Below, in pieces: positions 7,780-16,734 of a stretch of DNA of 56,072 nucleotides. The number at the start of each line of letters is the position of its first letter. Position 1 is the stretch's first letter. Origin of the DNA: Lachnospiraceae bacterium (GTDB lineage: Bacteria; Bacillota; Clostridia; Lachnospirales; Lachnospiraceae); the NCBI GenBank assembly GCA_910575605.1, contig CAJTEW010000021.1:1-56072 (forward strand), written 5' to 3'. Both the position numbers and the translations under genes were made by a program. The notes below the pieces were generated by a model. It was not told the DNA's origin. It worked only from the letters and a program-made list of their open reading frames with translations, and made no database searches.

Positions 7780-9050
7780 GCCACTTCACCTGCCTTTATC
7801 AATGTTTCTCCACTTTCCAGTATTCCGTTTGGATAATCCTCCTTCGTCGTAATACCGCATATTGCAGTATTCTTTCCAACCTGTACGTCACTTGGTACTA
7901 CAGAATTCTCTCCAATCGTCACAAGACCGAAGGAATAAACAGCCGGCTTTAACTTATTCGGCACATCACTGCCGATTCCAAGCGTAACGCGGTCACCAAT
8001 CTCGCAGCTTTCTGCAACAATTGACTTATCAATCACACAGCCCTTTCCAATCGTAACATCCTTCATGATAATGGAGTCTCTTATTACAGCCCCCTCACCA
8101 ATCGTAACGCCTGAACCCACAATACAATTATATACCTGTCCATGAACCTCAGAGCCGTTGCCAATAATACTTCTTTCAATTACAGCCTTCTCAGAAACAT
8201 ATTGCGGCGGAAGGATTCCGCTGTTCGTATAAATCTTCCAAAATTCCTCATACAGATTAAACTCAGGGATAATATCAATGAGCTCCATATTTGCTTCCCA
8301 GTAAGATCCCAGCGTACCTACATCCTTCCAGTAACCGTTATACTCATATGCAAACAGCCTCTGTCCCTTTTCATGGCAGTATGGAATAATATGTTTACCA
8401 AAATCACACCCCGGCTCGTCCTTTAACGCAACAAGAGCCTCTCTAAGTACCGGCCAGCTAAAAATATAAATGCCCATGGAAGCCAGATTACTCTTTGGCT
8501 GCGGCGGCTTCTCCTGAAATTCAGTTATCTTTCCACCGTCGTCTGTAACTACAATTCCAAAACGACTTGCCTCCTCCATGGGTACAGGCATTGCAGCAAT
8601 CGTAACATCAGCTTTATTCTCCTTATGGTAATCCAGCATAACCTCGTAATCCATCTTATAAATGTGGTCTCCGGAAAGAATCAGAACATAATCTGGATTA
8701 AATGTCTCCATATAATCAAGATTCTGATAAATAGCATTAGCTGTACCTGTATACCATTCACTGTTCGCACTTTTCTCATATGGCGGAAGAATCGTAACAC
8801 CACCAATATTGCGGTCCAAATCCCACGGAATACCGATTCCAATATGTGTGTTTAACCGTAAAGGCTGATACTGAGTTAACACACCTACAGTATCAATCCC
8901 CGAGTTAATACAGTTGCTGAGCGGAAAGTCAATAATCCTATATTTACCTCCAAAAGCAACTGCCGGCTTGGCCACCTTTGCTGTAAGGACACCGAGCCTG
9001 CTTCCCTGCCCTCCTGCCAGCAGCATTGCTATCATTTCCTTTTTTCTCAT
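7776..9050 (-). CDS. glgC: Glucose-1-phosphate adenylyltransferase catalytic subunit
   Basis: A 424-residue ADP-glucose pyrophosphorylase that makes ADP-glucose from glucose-1-phosphate and ATP for glycogen synthesis. The nucleotide-binding loop [12 protein letters not shown] and the following [19 protein letters not shown] match catalytic Glg[13 protein letters not shown] and [12 protein letters not shown] are further family blocks. A beta-helix domain follows from about residue 290. The start is preceded by GGAG at good spacing. It is the first gene of a glgC-glgD unit transcribed away from murC. Confidence 0.95.
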   Translation of the reverse strand: MRKKEMIAMLLAGGQGSRLGVLTAKVAKPAVAFGGKYRIIDFPLSNCINSGIDTVGVLTQYQPLRLNTHIGIGIPWDLDRNIGGVTILPPYEKSANSEWYTGTANAIYQNLDYMETFNPDYVLILSGDHIYKMDYEVMLDYHKENKADVTIAAMPVPMEEASRFGIVVTDDGGKITEFQEKPPQPKSNLASMGIYIFSWPVLREALVALKDEPGCDFGKHIIPYCHEKGQRLFAYEYNGYWKDVGTLGSYWEANMELIDIIPEFNLYEEFWKIYTNSGILPPQYVSEKAVIERSIIGNGSEVHGQVYNCIVGSGVTIGEGAVIRDSIIMKDVTIGKGCVIDKSIVAESCEIGDRVTLGIGSDVPNKLKPAVYSFGLVTIGENSVVPSDVQVGKNTAICGITTKEDYPNGILESGETLIKAGEVA

Positions 9051-9082
9051 GTCATCACTCCTTCTAAAATGTCTGTTTTATT

Positions 9083-9091
9083 ATTATACCA
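9083..9091 (-). promoter_or_regulatory. Extended -10 promoter element for glgCD
   Basis: On the minus strand TGGTATAAT forms an extended -10 (TATAAT at 9083-9088). The -35 region is poor (TTCACT at 17 bases). It sits about 33 bases upstream of the glgC start, in the divergent glgC-murC intergenic region. Confidence 0.5.
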
Positions 9092-9176
9092 CATATTTTG
9101 TATTAAGTGAACAAATTTTACAAATAAAATGAATTTTGTATTAACTTTTTATGAAAAAATACCAAAAACTTTTTAG

Positions 9177-9205
9177 TTGGATTTTTTTGTATATATGTTT
9201 ATAAT
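9177..9205 (+). promoter_or_regulatory. sigma-A-type promoter of murC
   Basis: TTGGAT (9177-9182) and TATAAT (9200-9205) are separated by 17 bases. They lie about 50 bases upstream of the murC start. Confidence 0.6.
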
Positions 9206-9255
9206 ATATGAAAGAGATAATTACCTTATTACTACAATCCGTTGGAGGGATCTTA

Positions 9256-10635
9256 ATGTATAAAATAAATTTTAAACAGCCTGTACACGTACATTTTATA
9301 GGAATCGGAGGCATCAGCATGAGCGGTCTTGCCCGCATACTTTTAAAGGAAGGCTTTACAGTCTCCGGTTCTGATAATAAAGAGTCAGCCCTTACTGACG
9401 ATCTTGAAAATGCCGGCGCCACTGTTTTTTACGGCCAGAAGGCCTCTAATATTATAGAAGGAATTGATGTTGTTGTTTATACTGCCGCTATTCATGAAGA
9501 CAACGAGGAATACCGTGCTGCAGCCGGAAAACATCTTCCCATGCTGAGCCGGGCCGAGCTCTTAGGCCAGCTCATGACCAACTATAATATTCCTATTGCC
9601 GTATCTGGCACACACGGAAAAACAACAACAACTTCTATGCTGTCACATATCCTTCTTGCTGGAAATATGGACCCGACCATATCTGTCGGCGGAATTTTAA
9701 AGGCAATCGGCGGAAATATAAGAGTCGGCAGTTCCGAGCTTTTCCTCACCGAAGCCTGTGAATATACAAACAGCTTTTTACATTTTTTTCCTAAAATTAG
9801 TATTATATTAAATATAGATGAAGATCACTTAGATTTCTTTAAAGACCTGCAGGATATCCGCCGCTCCTTCCGCAGATTTGCAGAGCTTCTTCCAAAGGAC
9901 GGATGCCTTATAATTAATGGAGAAATCGAAAATCTAAAAGAGATCACAGACGGTCTTCCCTGCCGGGTTGTTACCTGCGGCCTTAGAAGCTCCATGAACT
10001 ATGGAGCTGTAAACATTACACATAATAAAGCCGGAGAAGCCTCCTTTGATTTCACAAAGAACGGTGTCTTCATAAGCCGCATTTCTCTGTCTGTAAACGG
10101 GGATCATAATGTATCCAATGCCCTCGCCGCCCTTGCTGCCGCAGACCAGCTTGATATACCTGTAGAAATGTCCAAAAAGGGCTTATATGAATTCACCGGA
10201 ACAAACCGGCGTTTCGAGTATAAGGGAGAGGTAAACGGCGTTACTGTCATTGACGACTACGCACACCATCCCACAGAAATCAGAGCCAGCCTTGCTGCTG
10301 CCAGACTTTATCCCCACAGGGAAATCTGGTGTATTTTCCAGCCTCATACCTATACCCGCACAAAAGCGCTGTTTTCTGAATTTGTAGAGGCGCTGTCATG
10401 TACTGACCACATTATCCTTGCTGACATTTATGCTGCAAGGGAAACTGATACTCTAGGTATCTCCTCAAAGGATATTGCTGATGCACTGAAGAAAAAGGGC
10501 TGTGATTCTTACTATTTAAAAAGCTTTGAAGATATCCAGAATTTTTGTCTTGAAAGCTGTAAAAAAGGAGACCTGTTGATAACTATGGGCGCCGGAGACG
10601 TTGTAAATATTGGCGAAAATCTGTTAAAGAACTAG
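9256..10635 (+). CDS. murC: UDP-N-acetylmuramate--L-alanine ligase
   Basis: A 459-residue Mur ligase that adds L-Ala to UDP-MurNAc in the cytoplasmic stage of peptidoglycan synthesis. It shows the N-terminal IGIGGISMSGLA motif, the ATP loop GTHGKTTTTSM, the NIDEDHLDFF block and the C-terminal YAHHPTEI block. The start is the ATG at 9256 with GGAGG 7 bases upstream; an in-frame ATG at 9208 lacks a ribosome site. It is a single-gene unit followed at once by the DnaA-box cluster. Confidence 0.96.
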   Translation: MYKINFKQPVHVHFIGIGGISMSGLARILLKEGFTVSGSDNKESALTDDLENAGATVFYGQKASNIIEGIDVVVYTAAIHEDNEEYRAAAGKHLPMLSRAELLGQLMTNYNIPIAVSGTHGKTTTTSMLSHILLAGNMDPTISVGGILKAIGGNIRVGSSELFLTEACEYTNSFLHFFPKISIILNIDEDHLDFFKDLQDIRRSFRRFAELLPKDGCLIINGEIENLKEITDGLPCRVVTCGLRSSMNYGAVNITHNKAGEASFDFTKNGVFISRISLSVNGDHNVSNALAALAAADQLDIPVEMSKKGLYEFTGTNRRFEYKGEVNGVTVIDDYAHHPTEIRASLAAARLYPHREIWCIFQPHTYTRTKALFSEFVEALSCTDHIILADIYAARETDTLGISSKDIADALKKKGCDSYYLKSFEDIQNFCLESCKKGDLLITMGAGDVVNIGENLLKN

Positions 10636-10667
10636 TTATCCACATTTTCCACACAATTTTATCCACA
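10636..10667. promoter_or_regulatory. Cluster of three DnaA boxes
   Basis: Two perfect consensus DnaA boxes, TTATCCACA (10636-10644 and 10659-10667), flank a one-mismatch box TTTTCCACA (10645-10653). All face the same way and directly follow the murC stop codon. They lie about 55-85 bases upstream of the -10 of the dnaD-dnaI-prs unit. DnaA control of primosomal genes is the simplest reading. A second role in initiation timing is possible. Confidence 0.75.
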
Positions 10668-10716
10668 AAAAACATGAATTTTGAAGTAAAAATTTCTTTT
10701 TTGCTTGTCCTTCTAA

Positions 10717-10725
10717 TGCTATAAT
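10717..10725 (+). promoter_or_regulatory. Extended -10 promoter of the dnaD operon
   Basis: TGCTATAAT is a perfect extended -10 (TATAAT at 10720-10725). No good -35 lies at 17 bases, as is common for extended -10 promoters. It is about 55 bases upstream of the dnaD-like start. Confidence 0.6.
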
Positions 10726-10780
10726 AGTTCACACGAGAGATTTATGGGAGTTTTTATCGTGAGGAGGACTGGCTGGGGAT

Positions 10781-11791
10781 ATGAAAAAATTAACACTAAC
10801 TAATCATATACAAAGTGATACAACCGTACTGAAAAATGAATTTATTGATAAGTATATGACAAAGGCAAATGGAGAATATGTAAAGGTATATCTTCTTTTG
10901 CTTCGCCATCTGAATGCACCTTCCGGGACTCTTACTATTTCCAAAATAGCAGATATCCTGGACCACACAGAGAAAGATGTTATCCGCGCCCTGAATTACT
11001 GGAAAAGGCAGGGACTTTTAGAATACGAAAACCAGCCAGATGCTAAGGCACAGACCAAAGCCCATCCACAGGCAAAGCCGCAGGCACAGACCAAGTCTTC
11101 TGCTTCCCCTGAGACAAAGCCTCCCGCATCAGATGTCTCTGATATCAGGCAGTATAAAAGCCGAAAGGAATTTAAAGAGCTTTTATTTGTGGCAGAACAG
11201 TATCTTGGGAAAACCCTCTCCGGGACTGACGTAGATACCATTACATACTTTTCAGATACACTGCACATGTCTACAGATTTAATTGAATATCTGATAGAGT
11301 ACTGTGTAGAAAACGGGCACAAAAGCATGCACTATATTCAAAAGGTAGCCCTCTCCTGGCATGAGCGCAGAATAACCACTGTAGATGAGGCAAAGGCAGG
11401 AACACTGACCTATAACCGCAACTGCTATTCTGTACTGAACGCATTCGGTATTAAAGGACGGGCCCCGGCCGCTTCAGAGCTTACCTATATAAAAAGATGG
11501 AATGAGGAATATGGATTTTCTCTGGATATTATTGTGGAGGCATGCAGCCGTACTATGAATTCCATCCATCAGCCAAGCTTTGACTATGCTGAATCCATTC
11601 TTCGGAACTGGTCTGAGAAGAAAGTACGCCGGATAGAGGATATTAAGGCTCTGGATGCAGGGTTCCACAAGGAAAAGGAACGAAAGAAAAAGCAGACGCC
11701 CAAGTCCATACCTTCCAAAACTAAGTTTAATAATTTTGAAGGCCGCTCTTACGACATGAATGAACTGGAGCGCAAGCTGATACAACAATAA
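10781..11791 (+). CDS. DnaD-domain replication initiation protein
   Basis: A 336-residue protein with an N-terminal winged-helix DnaD/DnaB-like domain (about 1-85, including YVKVYLLLLRHL and VIRALNYWKRQGLLEYE). A Lys/Pro/Gln-rich linker follows (about 87-120). It then has two stretches resembling DnaD C-terminal (DnaB_2) repeats, the second containing YIKRWNEEYGFSLDIIVEAC. In Firmicutes such proteins remodel DNA and help load the replicative helicase. The ATP-binding helicase loader follows 24 bases downstream in the same unit, which fits a primosome role. It is preceded by the DnaA-box cluster. Confidence 0.85.
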   Translation: MKKLTLTNHIQSDTTVLKNEFIDKYMTKANGEYVKVYLLLLRHLNAPSGTLTISKIADILDHTEKDVIRALNYWKRQGLLEYENQPDAKAQTKAHPQAKPQAQTKSSASPETKPPASDVSDIRQYKSRKEFKELLFVAEQYLGKTLSGTDVDTITYFSDTLHMSTDLIEYLIEYCVENGHKSMHYIQKVALSWHERRITTVDEAKAGTLTYNRNCYSVLNAFGIKGRAPAASELTYIKRWNEEYGFSLDIIVEACSRTMNSIHQPSFDYAESILRNWSEKKVRRIEDIKALDAGFHKEKERKKKQTPKSIPSKTKFNNFEGRSYDMNELERKLIQQ

Positions 11792-11815
11792 ATTACAATA
11801 TATAAGGAGTTTCTT

Positions 11816-12829
11816 ATGGCCTTATCTAACTCACAGTACGACGAGCTTATGCGTACCTATGAACAGCGACAATCAGACAATGAGTACAACCTCCGCCTGC
11901 GCTATAAGGAGGTATATTCCTGTGTACCAGCATTAAAGGAGATCGATGACACAATCTCTTCACTAAGTATAGAAAAAGCAAAAAGGCTCATAGAAGGGGA
12001 TGATTCTGCTCTTTCTTCATTTAAGACAGATATTGCAGAGCTGGTGAAGAAAAAGAACATTCTCCTTAAGAAAAATCATTTTCCTGAGGATTACCTTGAA
12101 CTTCATTATACATGTCCCGACTGCCGGGATACCGGATATCAAGGCCGGCAAAAATGTCACTGCTTCAAAAAAGCAGTGATTGATTTGCTATATACACAGT
12201 CAAATCTTCAGGGAATTCTGGAACAGGAAAATTTTTCTGCCTGTTCACTTGCTTATTATTCTGAAAATCATATTGATCCTCTGACCGGACGCTCCTCTAA
12301 GGAAGCTATGCTGACAGCATTGGAGGCCTGTCACGAATTTGTCGATACATTTTCTGAAACCTTTCGCAACATATTATTATATGGAGATACAGGTGTAGGA
12401 AAGACATTTCTTTCCCACTGTATAGCAAAGGAGCTTCTTTCAGGCTCTTATTCTGTTATCTATTTTTCTGCATCGCGGCTTTTTGACATTCTAGCGAAGG
12501 AAACCTTTGGGAAAAAAAGTTCTGTTGAAGATGATACCCATACCCATATATATGACTGTGATTTGCTGATTATTGACGATCTAGGCTCTGAACTTCCTAA
12601 TACCTTCACCGTATCACAGCTTTTTACAGTTTTAAATGAGCGGATTCTCCGGAAAAAGTCAACAATTATATCAACAAACCTTGCACTGGAAGATATAAAA
12701 TCCATTTATTCTGAGCGGATCTTTTCCCGTATCAGCAGTAGTTACACTATGCTGCGGCTTACGGGTGATGATATTAGAATTCAAAAAAAATTATTAAACT
12801 TGGGAGGTACTAATGATGCTACGCCGTAA
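11816..12829 (+). CDS. Helicase loader, DnaC/DnaI-type AAA+ ATPase
   Basis: A 337-residue ATPase of the DnaC/DnaI family that loads the replicative helicase. The N-terminal part (1-95) is mostly helical and is followed by a cysteine-rich motif (CPDCRDTGYQG and CHCF), as in DnaI zinc-binding regions. The AAA+ domain shows Walker A GDTGVGKT and Walker B LLIIDDLGSE, then STNLALEDI (sensor 1 region). An AAGGAG site precedes the ATG. Its 3' end overlaps the start of prs by 17 bases, so the two are likely translationally coupled. Confidence 0.9.
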   Translation: MALSNSQYDELMRTYEQRQSDNEYNLRLRYKEVYSCVPALKEIDDTISSLSIEKAKRLIEGDDSALSSFKTDIAELVKKKNILLKKNHFPEDYLELHYTCPDCRDTGYQGRQKCHCFKKAVIDLLYTQSNLQGILEQENFSACSLAYYSENHIDPLTGRSSKEAMLTALEACHEFVDTFSETFRNILLYGDTGVGKTFLSHCIAKELLSGSYSVIYFSASRLFDILAKETFGKKSSVEDDTHTHIYDCDLLIIDDLGSELPNTFTVSQLFTVLNERILRKKSTIISTNLALEDIKSIYSERIFSRISSSYTMLRLTGDDIRIQKKLLNLGGTNDATP

Positions 12830-13991
12830 CGAACGTATATTGGACAATATTCCAATCGGAGCTTTGGGGATTATTGCTCTGGATGGTTGTCAGGACATGG
12901 GGAAAATGATCGATGACTATCTCGTAAAATGGCGCAAAGAAAGCGGACACATTTACAAGGATGATGTTGTATTCAGCGGATACGAAAAGGACACTTACCT
13001 GATTAACGCCAGGGTTCCAAGATTCGGTTCCGGAGAAGCAAAAGGAATTATTGGGGAATCGGTGCGCGGTAAGGATATTTACCTTATGGTAGATGTATGC
13101 AATTACAGTCTTACCTACTCTCTGACCGGACATATTAACCATATGTCTCCAGACGACCATTTTCAGAATCTAAAGCGAGTTATTGCTGCTGTTGGTGGAA
13201 AGGCAAGGCGGCTGAATGTTATTATGCCGTTTTTATATGAAAGCCGTCAGCATAAAAGGAACGGACGTGAATCTCTTGACTGTGCCCTCGCACTTCAAGA
13301 GCTTGTGAGGATGGGAGTTGACAATATCATCACCTTTGACGCCCATGACCCGCGGGTACAAAATGCAATTCCTCTAAGCGGCTTTGAAACTGTCAAGCCC
13401 ACCTATCAGTTTGTAAAGGGACTTTTAAGACACTATGATGACCTGCAGATTGACAGCGGGCACATGATGGCAATCAGCCCTGATGAAGGTGCTACAGGCC
13501 GGGCAGTCTATCTTGCTAATGTATTAAACCTGGATATGGGAATGTTTTATAAAAGACGCGATTATACAAGAATCGTAAATGGACGCAATCCCATTGTTGC
13601 ACATGAGTTCCTTGGTTCCTCTGTAGAAGGCAAGGATGTGATTATTCTGGATGACATGATTTCCTCTGGGGACAGTATTTTAGATGTGGCGGGCCAGTTA
13701 AAACAGCGTAAAGCGAAACGTATCTTTGCAGCTGCAACCTTCGGGCTTTTTACCAATGGGCTAGATAAGTTTGACAAGGCTTATGATGAAGGGATTCTGG
13801 ATGCTATCCTTACAACAAACCTTATCTATCAGACACCGGAGCTCCTTTCCAGACCTTATTATATTAGCTGCGATATGAGCAAGTATATTGCACTCATGAT
13901 TGACACATTAAATCATGACGGATCTATCAGCAGTATACTGTCGCCGAATGAGCGGATACAGTACGCTGTGGACGAATATAAGAAGAGATAG
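12813..13991 (+). CDS. prs: Ribose-phosphate pyrophosphokinase
   Basis: A 392-residue PRPP synthetase (ribose-5-phosphate plus ATP gives PRPP and AMP), feeding purine, pyrimidine, His and Trp synthesis. It shows MPFLYESRQHKR, ITFDAHDP and the PRPP-binding loop VIILDDMISSGDS (about residues 275-287). It is some 70 residues longer than the classical enzyme, a form common in Clostridia. It overlaps the end of the helicase loader and lies behind GGGAGG. The start ATG at 12813 is followed immediately by a second ATG, and either could be used. Confidence 0.92.
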   Translation: MMLRRNERILDNIPIGALGIIALDGCQDMGKMIDDYLVKWRKESGHIYKDDVVFSGYEKDTYLINARVPRFGSGEAKGIIGESVRGKDIYLMVDVCNYSLTYSLTGHINHMSPDDHFQNLKRVIAAVGGKARRLNVIMPFLYESRQHKRNGRESLDCALALQELVRMGVDNIITFDAHDPRVQNAIPLSGFETVKPTYQFVKGLLRHYDDLQIDSGHMMAISPDEGATGRAVYLANVLNLDMGMFYKRRDYTRIVNGRNPIVAHEFLGSSVEGKDVIILDDMISSGDSILDVAGQLKQRKAKRIFAAATFGLFTNGLDKFDKAYDEGILDAILTTNLIYQTPELLSRPYYISCDMSKYIALMIDTLNHDGSISSILSPNERIQYAVDEYKKR

Positions 13992-14005
13992 AATATGCCG
14001 GTGAT

Positions 14006-14045
14006 AGGCACTGCGAAGGGAATAATACACCCTCTGGCAGTGCCT
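14006..14045 (+). terminator. Hairpin after prs
   Basis: A 9-base stem (AGGCACTGC paired with GCAGTGCCT), with further partial pairing (GAAGGG and CCCTCT), lies 15 bases after the prs stop. It is not followed by a strong T-run, so termination is likely but not certain. Confidence 0.4.
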
Positions 14046-14114
14046 GACATAAAAATATATCTCTTGCAGACAGAACTGATTACGATTACATTAGAAACTC
14101 TCCCGGCTGGCTTA

Positions 14115-15677
14115 CTACTTAATCTCTATTTTGTTGTATGGAATTTCCAGTTGTTTTAGCAGCTCTTCTTCACGATTCTGGCATGTGAAGAGAAGAACCT
14201 GTTTTTTATTTTGGTATAGCCATTTTAAGGTATACTGTAGTCTTTTATCGTCATAGGAGACAAAAGTGTCATCCAAAATAATTGGATATTCCTCTTCATA
14301 GAGAACTTCGGCGGAGGCCATGCGAAGGGCAAAGTATATCTGCTCTATTGTTCCCTGGCTCAGATGTTCTGCCGGAATTTTCCGGCCTTTTGACATTACG
14401 CTTAAAGACAAACCCTCATCAAGAACCATCTTTTCGTATTTTCCGTCAGTAATCTCACTGATTATAGCGGAAATACGCACATCCAGATCCTGCTGAAGTT
14501 TTTCCCCCAGGCCCTCTGACAGCTCGATAATTCTTTTGGCTGCAATCTGTACTGCCTCTTTCAACTCCTCGTATCTTTTGTGTTCATCGGTAACTTCGCA
14601 GAGTTCTTCTAATGTTTCTTTGAGATTTTCATATTGTATCTGTTTTTCACAAAGTTCCTCTGCGTTGCGATTAAATTCCCATAGGAGTTTCTGAACCGGA
14701 AGTTTTTCCTCCTCTGGAGTTATTTCTTCCAGTATGAGCTCTGGCTCTGTCTTCATCTGCTGTTTACTGATTTTCATACGGTTCCAGATGTAAATAATTC
14801 CGCACAGAAGCAGAACAATGGTAAGAAAGGAATTCCAGGGCTTTGGCACCAGAAGGAAGGACGCAATTATTCCTGCTGCAAAGATAAGAATTTCTATGGG
14901 GTGAACTCTCCATTTGGGCGGGCGGATTTCATCGAACACTCTCTGCTTTACTTCAGGTTCCTCTGTGCCGCCTTTTTCCATCCTCTCTCTCCGGCTTACA
15001 ATCTCTTCCTCCAGACGGTCGTTTTCCTCTGTAAGTCTATGAACATCACGCCATACGTAGGACATTTCCTGCTCAATAGCATCACGTTTTTTCTGCTTTT
15101 CTTCTATGGTCTCGCGGATCTTTTTTTCAGCATCCTTTTTTCTCTCCTGCAATGCCTGAAGCGACTTTTCCAGATTAAACTCGTTTCCACCAGTCACATA
15201 ATAGTTTGTCGCGTAATTCTTAAGCTCTGCCGCCAGGGACATGCCAGGCCTTGCCTTTAGCTGCGCCACAGATACAGTATCATCGAAGCCTGAAGCATCA
15301 AGGCCGTTAAGCAGCATAACAAGATCTCCGTCCTTCACAGACAGCTCTTCTGCATCCTCCTGGCAGACAAGGCTTGCCTTCCTTCCATATTTATCGAAGC
15401 TTCTATCAAGAATAAAATGCCGTCCTCCTGTTTCAAATACGATTCTTCCTGCATAATAACTAGAATTTTCCCAAGGCTCATATTTTGAATATGTATCATG
15501 GTTTGCTGCTCGTCCACGCCCTCTTTCTATACCAAACAGCATCCCCTTTATAAATGAATGAAGAGTAGATTTTCCAGATTCATTTTCCCCATGCAAAACC
15601 TGGATTCCCTCTGAAAAGGAGATGCTTTTATTTTCGAATTTACCAAAATTTTTAAGTAATAATTCACAGATTTTCAT
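14115..15677 (-). CDS. YhaN-like, Rad50/SbcC-type ATPase with central membrane segments
   Basis: A 520-residue ABC/SMC-type ATPase. It has Walker A HGENESGKST (about 29-38) at the N-terminus. Near the C-terminus it has the ABC signature LSQGTIEQIYFALRMA (about 438-452) and Walker B YPIILDDTFVSYDD. A coiled coil (about 180-240) is interrupted by two hydrophobic segments (about 258-276 and 281-297), so the molecule may be anchored in the membrane at the point where Rad50 carries its zinc hook. It is much shorter than Bacillus YhaN. The gene lies one base after the nuclease gene, a Rad50/Mre11-like pair. A role in DNA end processing is inferred from that pairing. Confidence 0.85.
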   Translation of the reverse strand: MKICELLLKNFGKFENKSISFSEGIQVLHGENESGKSTLHSFIKGMLFGIERGRGRAANHDTYSKYEPWENSSYYAGRIVFETGGRHFILDRSFDKYGRKASLVCQEDAEELSVKDGDLVMLLNGLDASGFDDTVSVAQLKARPGMSLAAELKNYATNYYVTGGNEFNLEKSLQALQERKKDAEKKIRETIEEKQKKRDAIEQEMSYVWRDVHRLTEENDRLEEEIVSRRERMEKGGTEEPEVKQRVFDEIRPPKWRVHPIEILIFAAGIIASFLLVPKPWNSFLTIVLLLCGIIYIWNRMKISKQQMKTEPELILEEITPEEEKLPVQKLLWEFNRNAEELCEKQIQYENLKETLEELCEVTDEHKRYEELKEAVQIAAKRIIELSEGLGEKLQQDLDVRISAIISEITDGKYEKMVLDEGLSLSVMSKGRKIPAEHLSQGTIEQIYFALRMASAEVLYEEEYPIILDDTFVSYDDKRLQYTLKWLYQNKKQVLLFTCQNREEELLKQLEIPYNKIEIK

Positions 15678-15678
15678 G

Positions 15679-16734
15679 TTAACCTCTTCTTGTTTCCATC
15701 AGGGCATGTACACCCTCGCACAATGCCTGATACTCTATGCTGCCTTCCTTGCTTCCACGAAAACTCTCAATAAACCGGCCAAGAATATTTTCCCTGTTCT
15801 TCGCCTCAAGCTTTTCAAATTGATACGCAAAAGTCGTATTATCCACAATTTCAATAATATTGCCAAAGGAATCGAGACTTCTTATATCAAATATAGTATC
15901 TGGATCCCGCTGTCCTATCAGGATAATCTTATAAATATGCTGTTCTCCCTTTTCCTCTATCTTCTCCTTTATCTTTTCCTTCAAATCATAGCCCGTCATT
16001 CTGCTGTCCACAAAAATCTCCATATGGACATACTCTCTGGATGCTGCCGGTACAAACACCGTTTTGCATCCCTTTCCCTTAATCTCTCCCTCTATGTATC
16101 CGTGTATGCCAGTATCATTTTTATCAACAGGCTCCAGTGCACCTGCATAAGCAATTCTGCCAGGGTAAATTTGCTGAGGCTTATGGATATGCCCTAAAGC
16201 AATGTAGTCATAGCCCAGGCCTAACAAATCCTCTTTTTTCACCGGAATATGCATCTCATCCCCTCCATGAGCCAGCAGAATTTTATAGTCCATCTGCCCC
16301 TCCGGGACTGCCTGCTTATAAAGCTCCTCTGTAATCTCCCTTGAGGAATAGCTAAGCCCGTAGACTGCAAGGGAATGTTGGGGAAATTCCACGGCAGATA
16401 ACTGGGAAGATAAAATCATATGTACATTTTCTACCCAGGAAAATGTGCGGTAATAGGAATCTCTTTTCAAATAATCGTGGTTTCCTGCTATGATAACTAC
16501 CTCCGTCACCGAAAGGCGGCCAAACATAGAATTCAGCTCCTTAAGCTCCCGTTTCAGAGGCTGCCTGTGAAATAAATCCCCTGCAATAAGAAGTAAATCT
16601 GTTCTTTTCTCCTCGCATATATCAAGAATCCTTTCCAGACTGTCCCATATTTCCTTTTGCCGTTTTCCCTGACGCGAATTTCCAATGTCCGGGTCTGCTC
16701 CTAAGTGTACGTCTGCGATGTGTATGAATTTCAT
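15679..16734 (-). CDS. YhaO/SbcD-like metallophosphoesterase (Mre11-type nuclease)
   Basis: A 351-residue calcineurin-like phosphoesterase of the SbcD/Mre11 type. The metal-binding motifs appear in order: DVHLG (residues 8-12), GDLFHR, GNHDYL, LAHGG and GHIH. It is expected to form a nuclease complex with the ATPase encoded immediately downstream. The start (16734) is preceded by GAGGA. Its first 113 bases are also read, in another frame, as the C-terminal end of the upstream histidine kinase gene, an unusually long overlap. Confidence 0.9.
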   Translation of the reverse strand: MKFIHIADVHLGADPDIGNSRQGKRQKEIWDSLERILDICEEKRTDLLLIAGDLFHRQPLKRELKELNSMFGRLSVTEVVIIAGNHDYLKRDSYYRTFSWVENVHMILSSQLSAVEFPQHSLAVYGLSYSSREITEELYKQAVPEGQMDYKILLAHGGDEMHIPVKKEDLLGLGYDYIALGHIHKPQQIYPGRIAYAGALEPVDKNDTGIHGYIEGEIKGKGCKTVFVPAASREYVHMEIFVDSRMTGYDLKEKIKEKIEEKGEQHIYKIILIGQRDPDTIFDIRSLDSFGNIIEIVDNTTFAYQFEKLEAKNRENILGRFIESFRGSKEGSIEYQALCEGVHALMETRRG

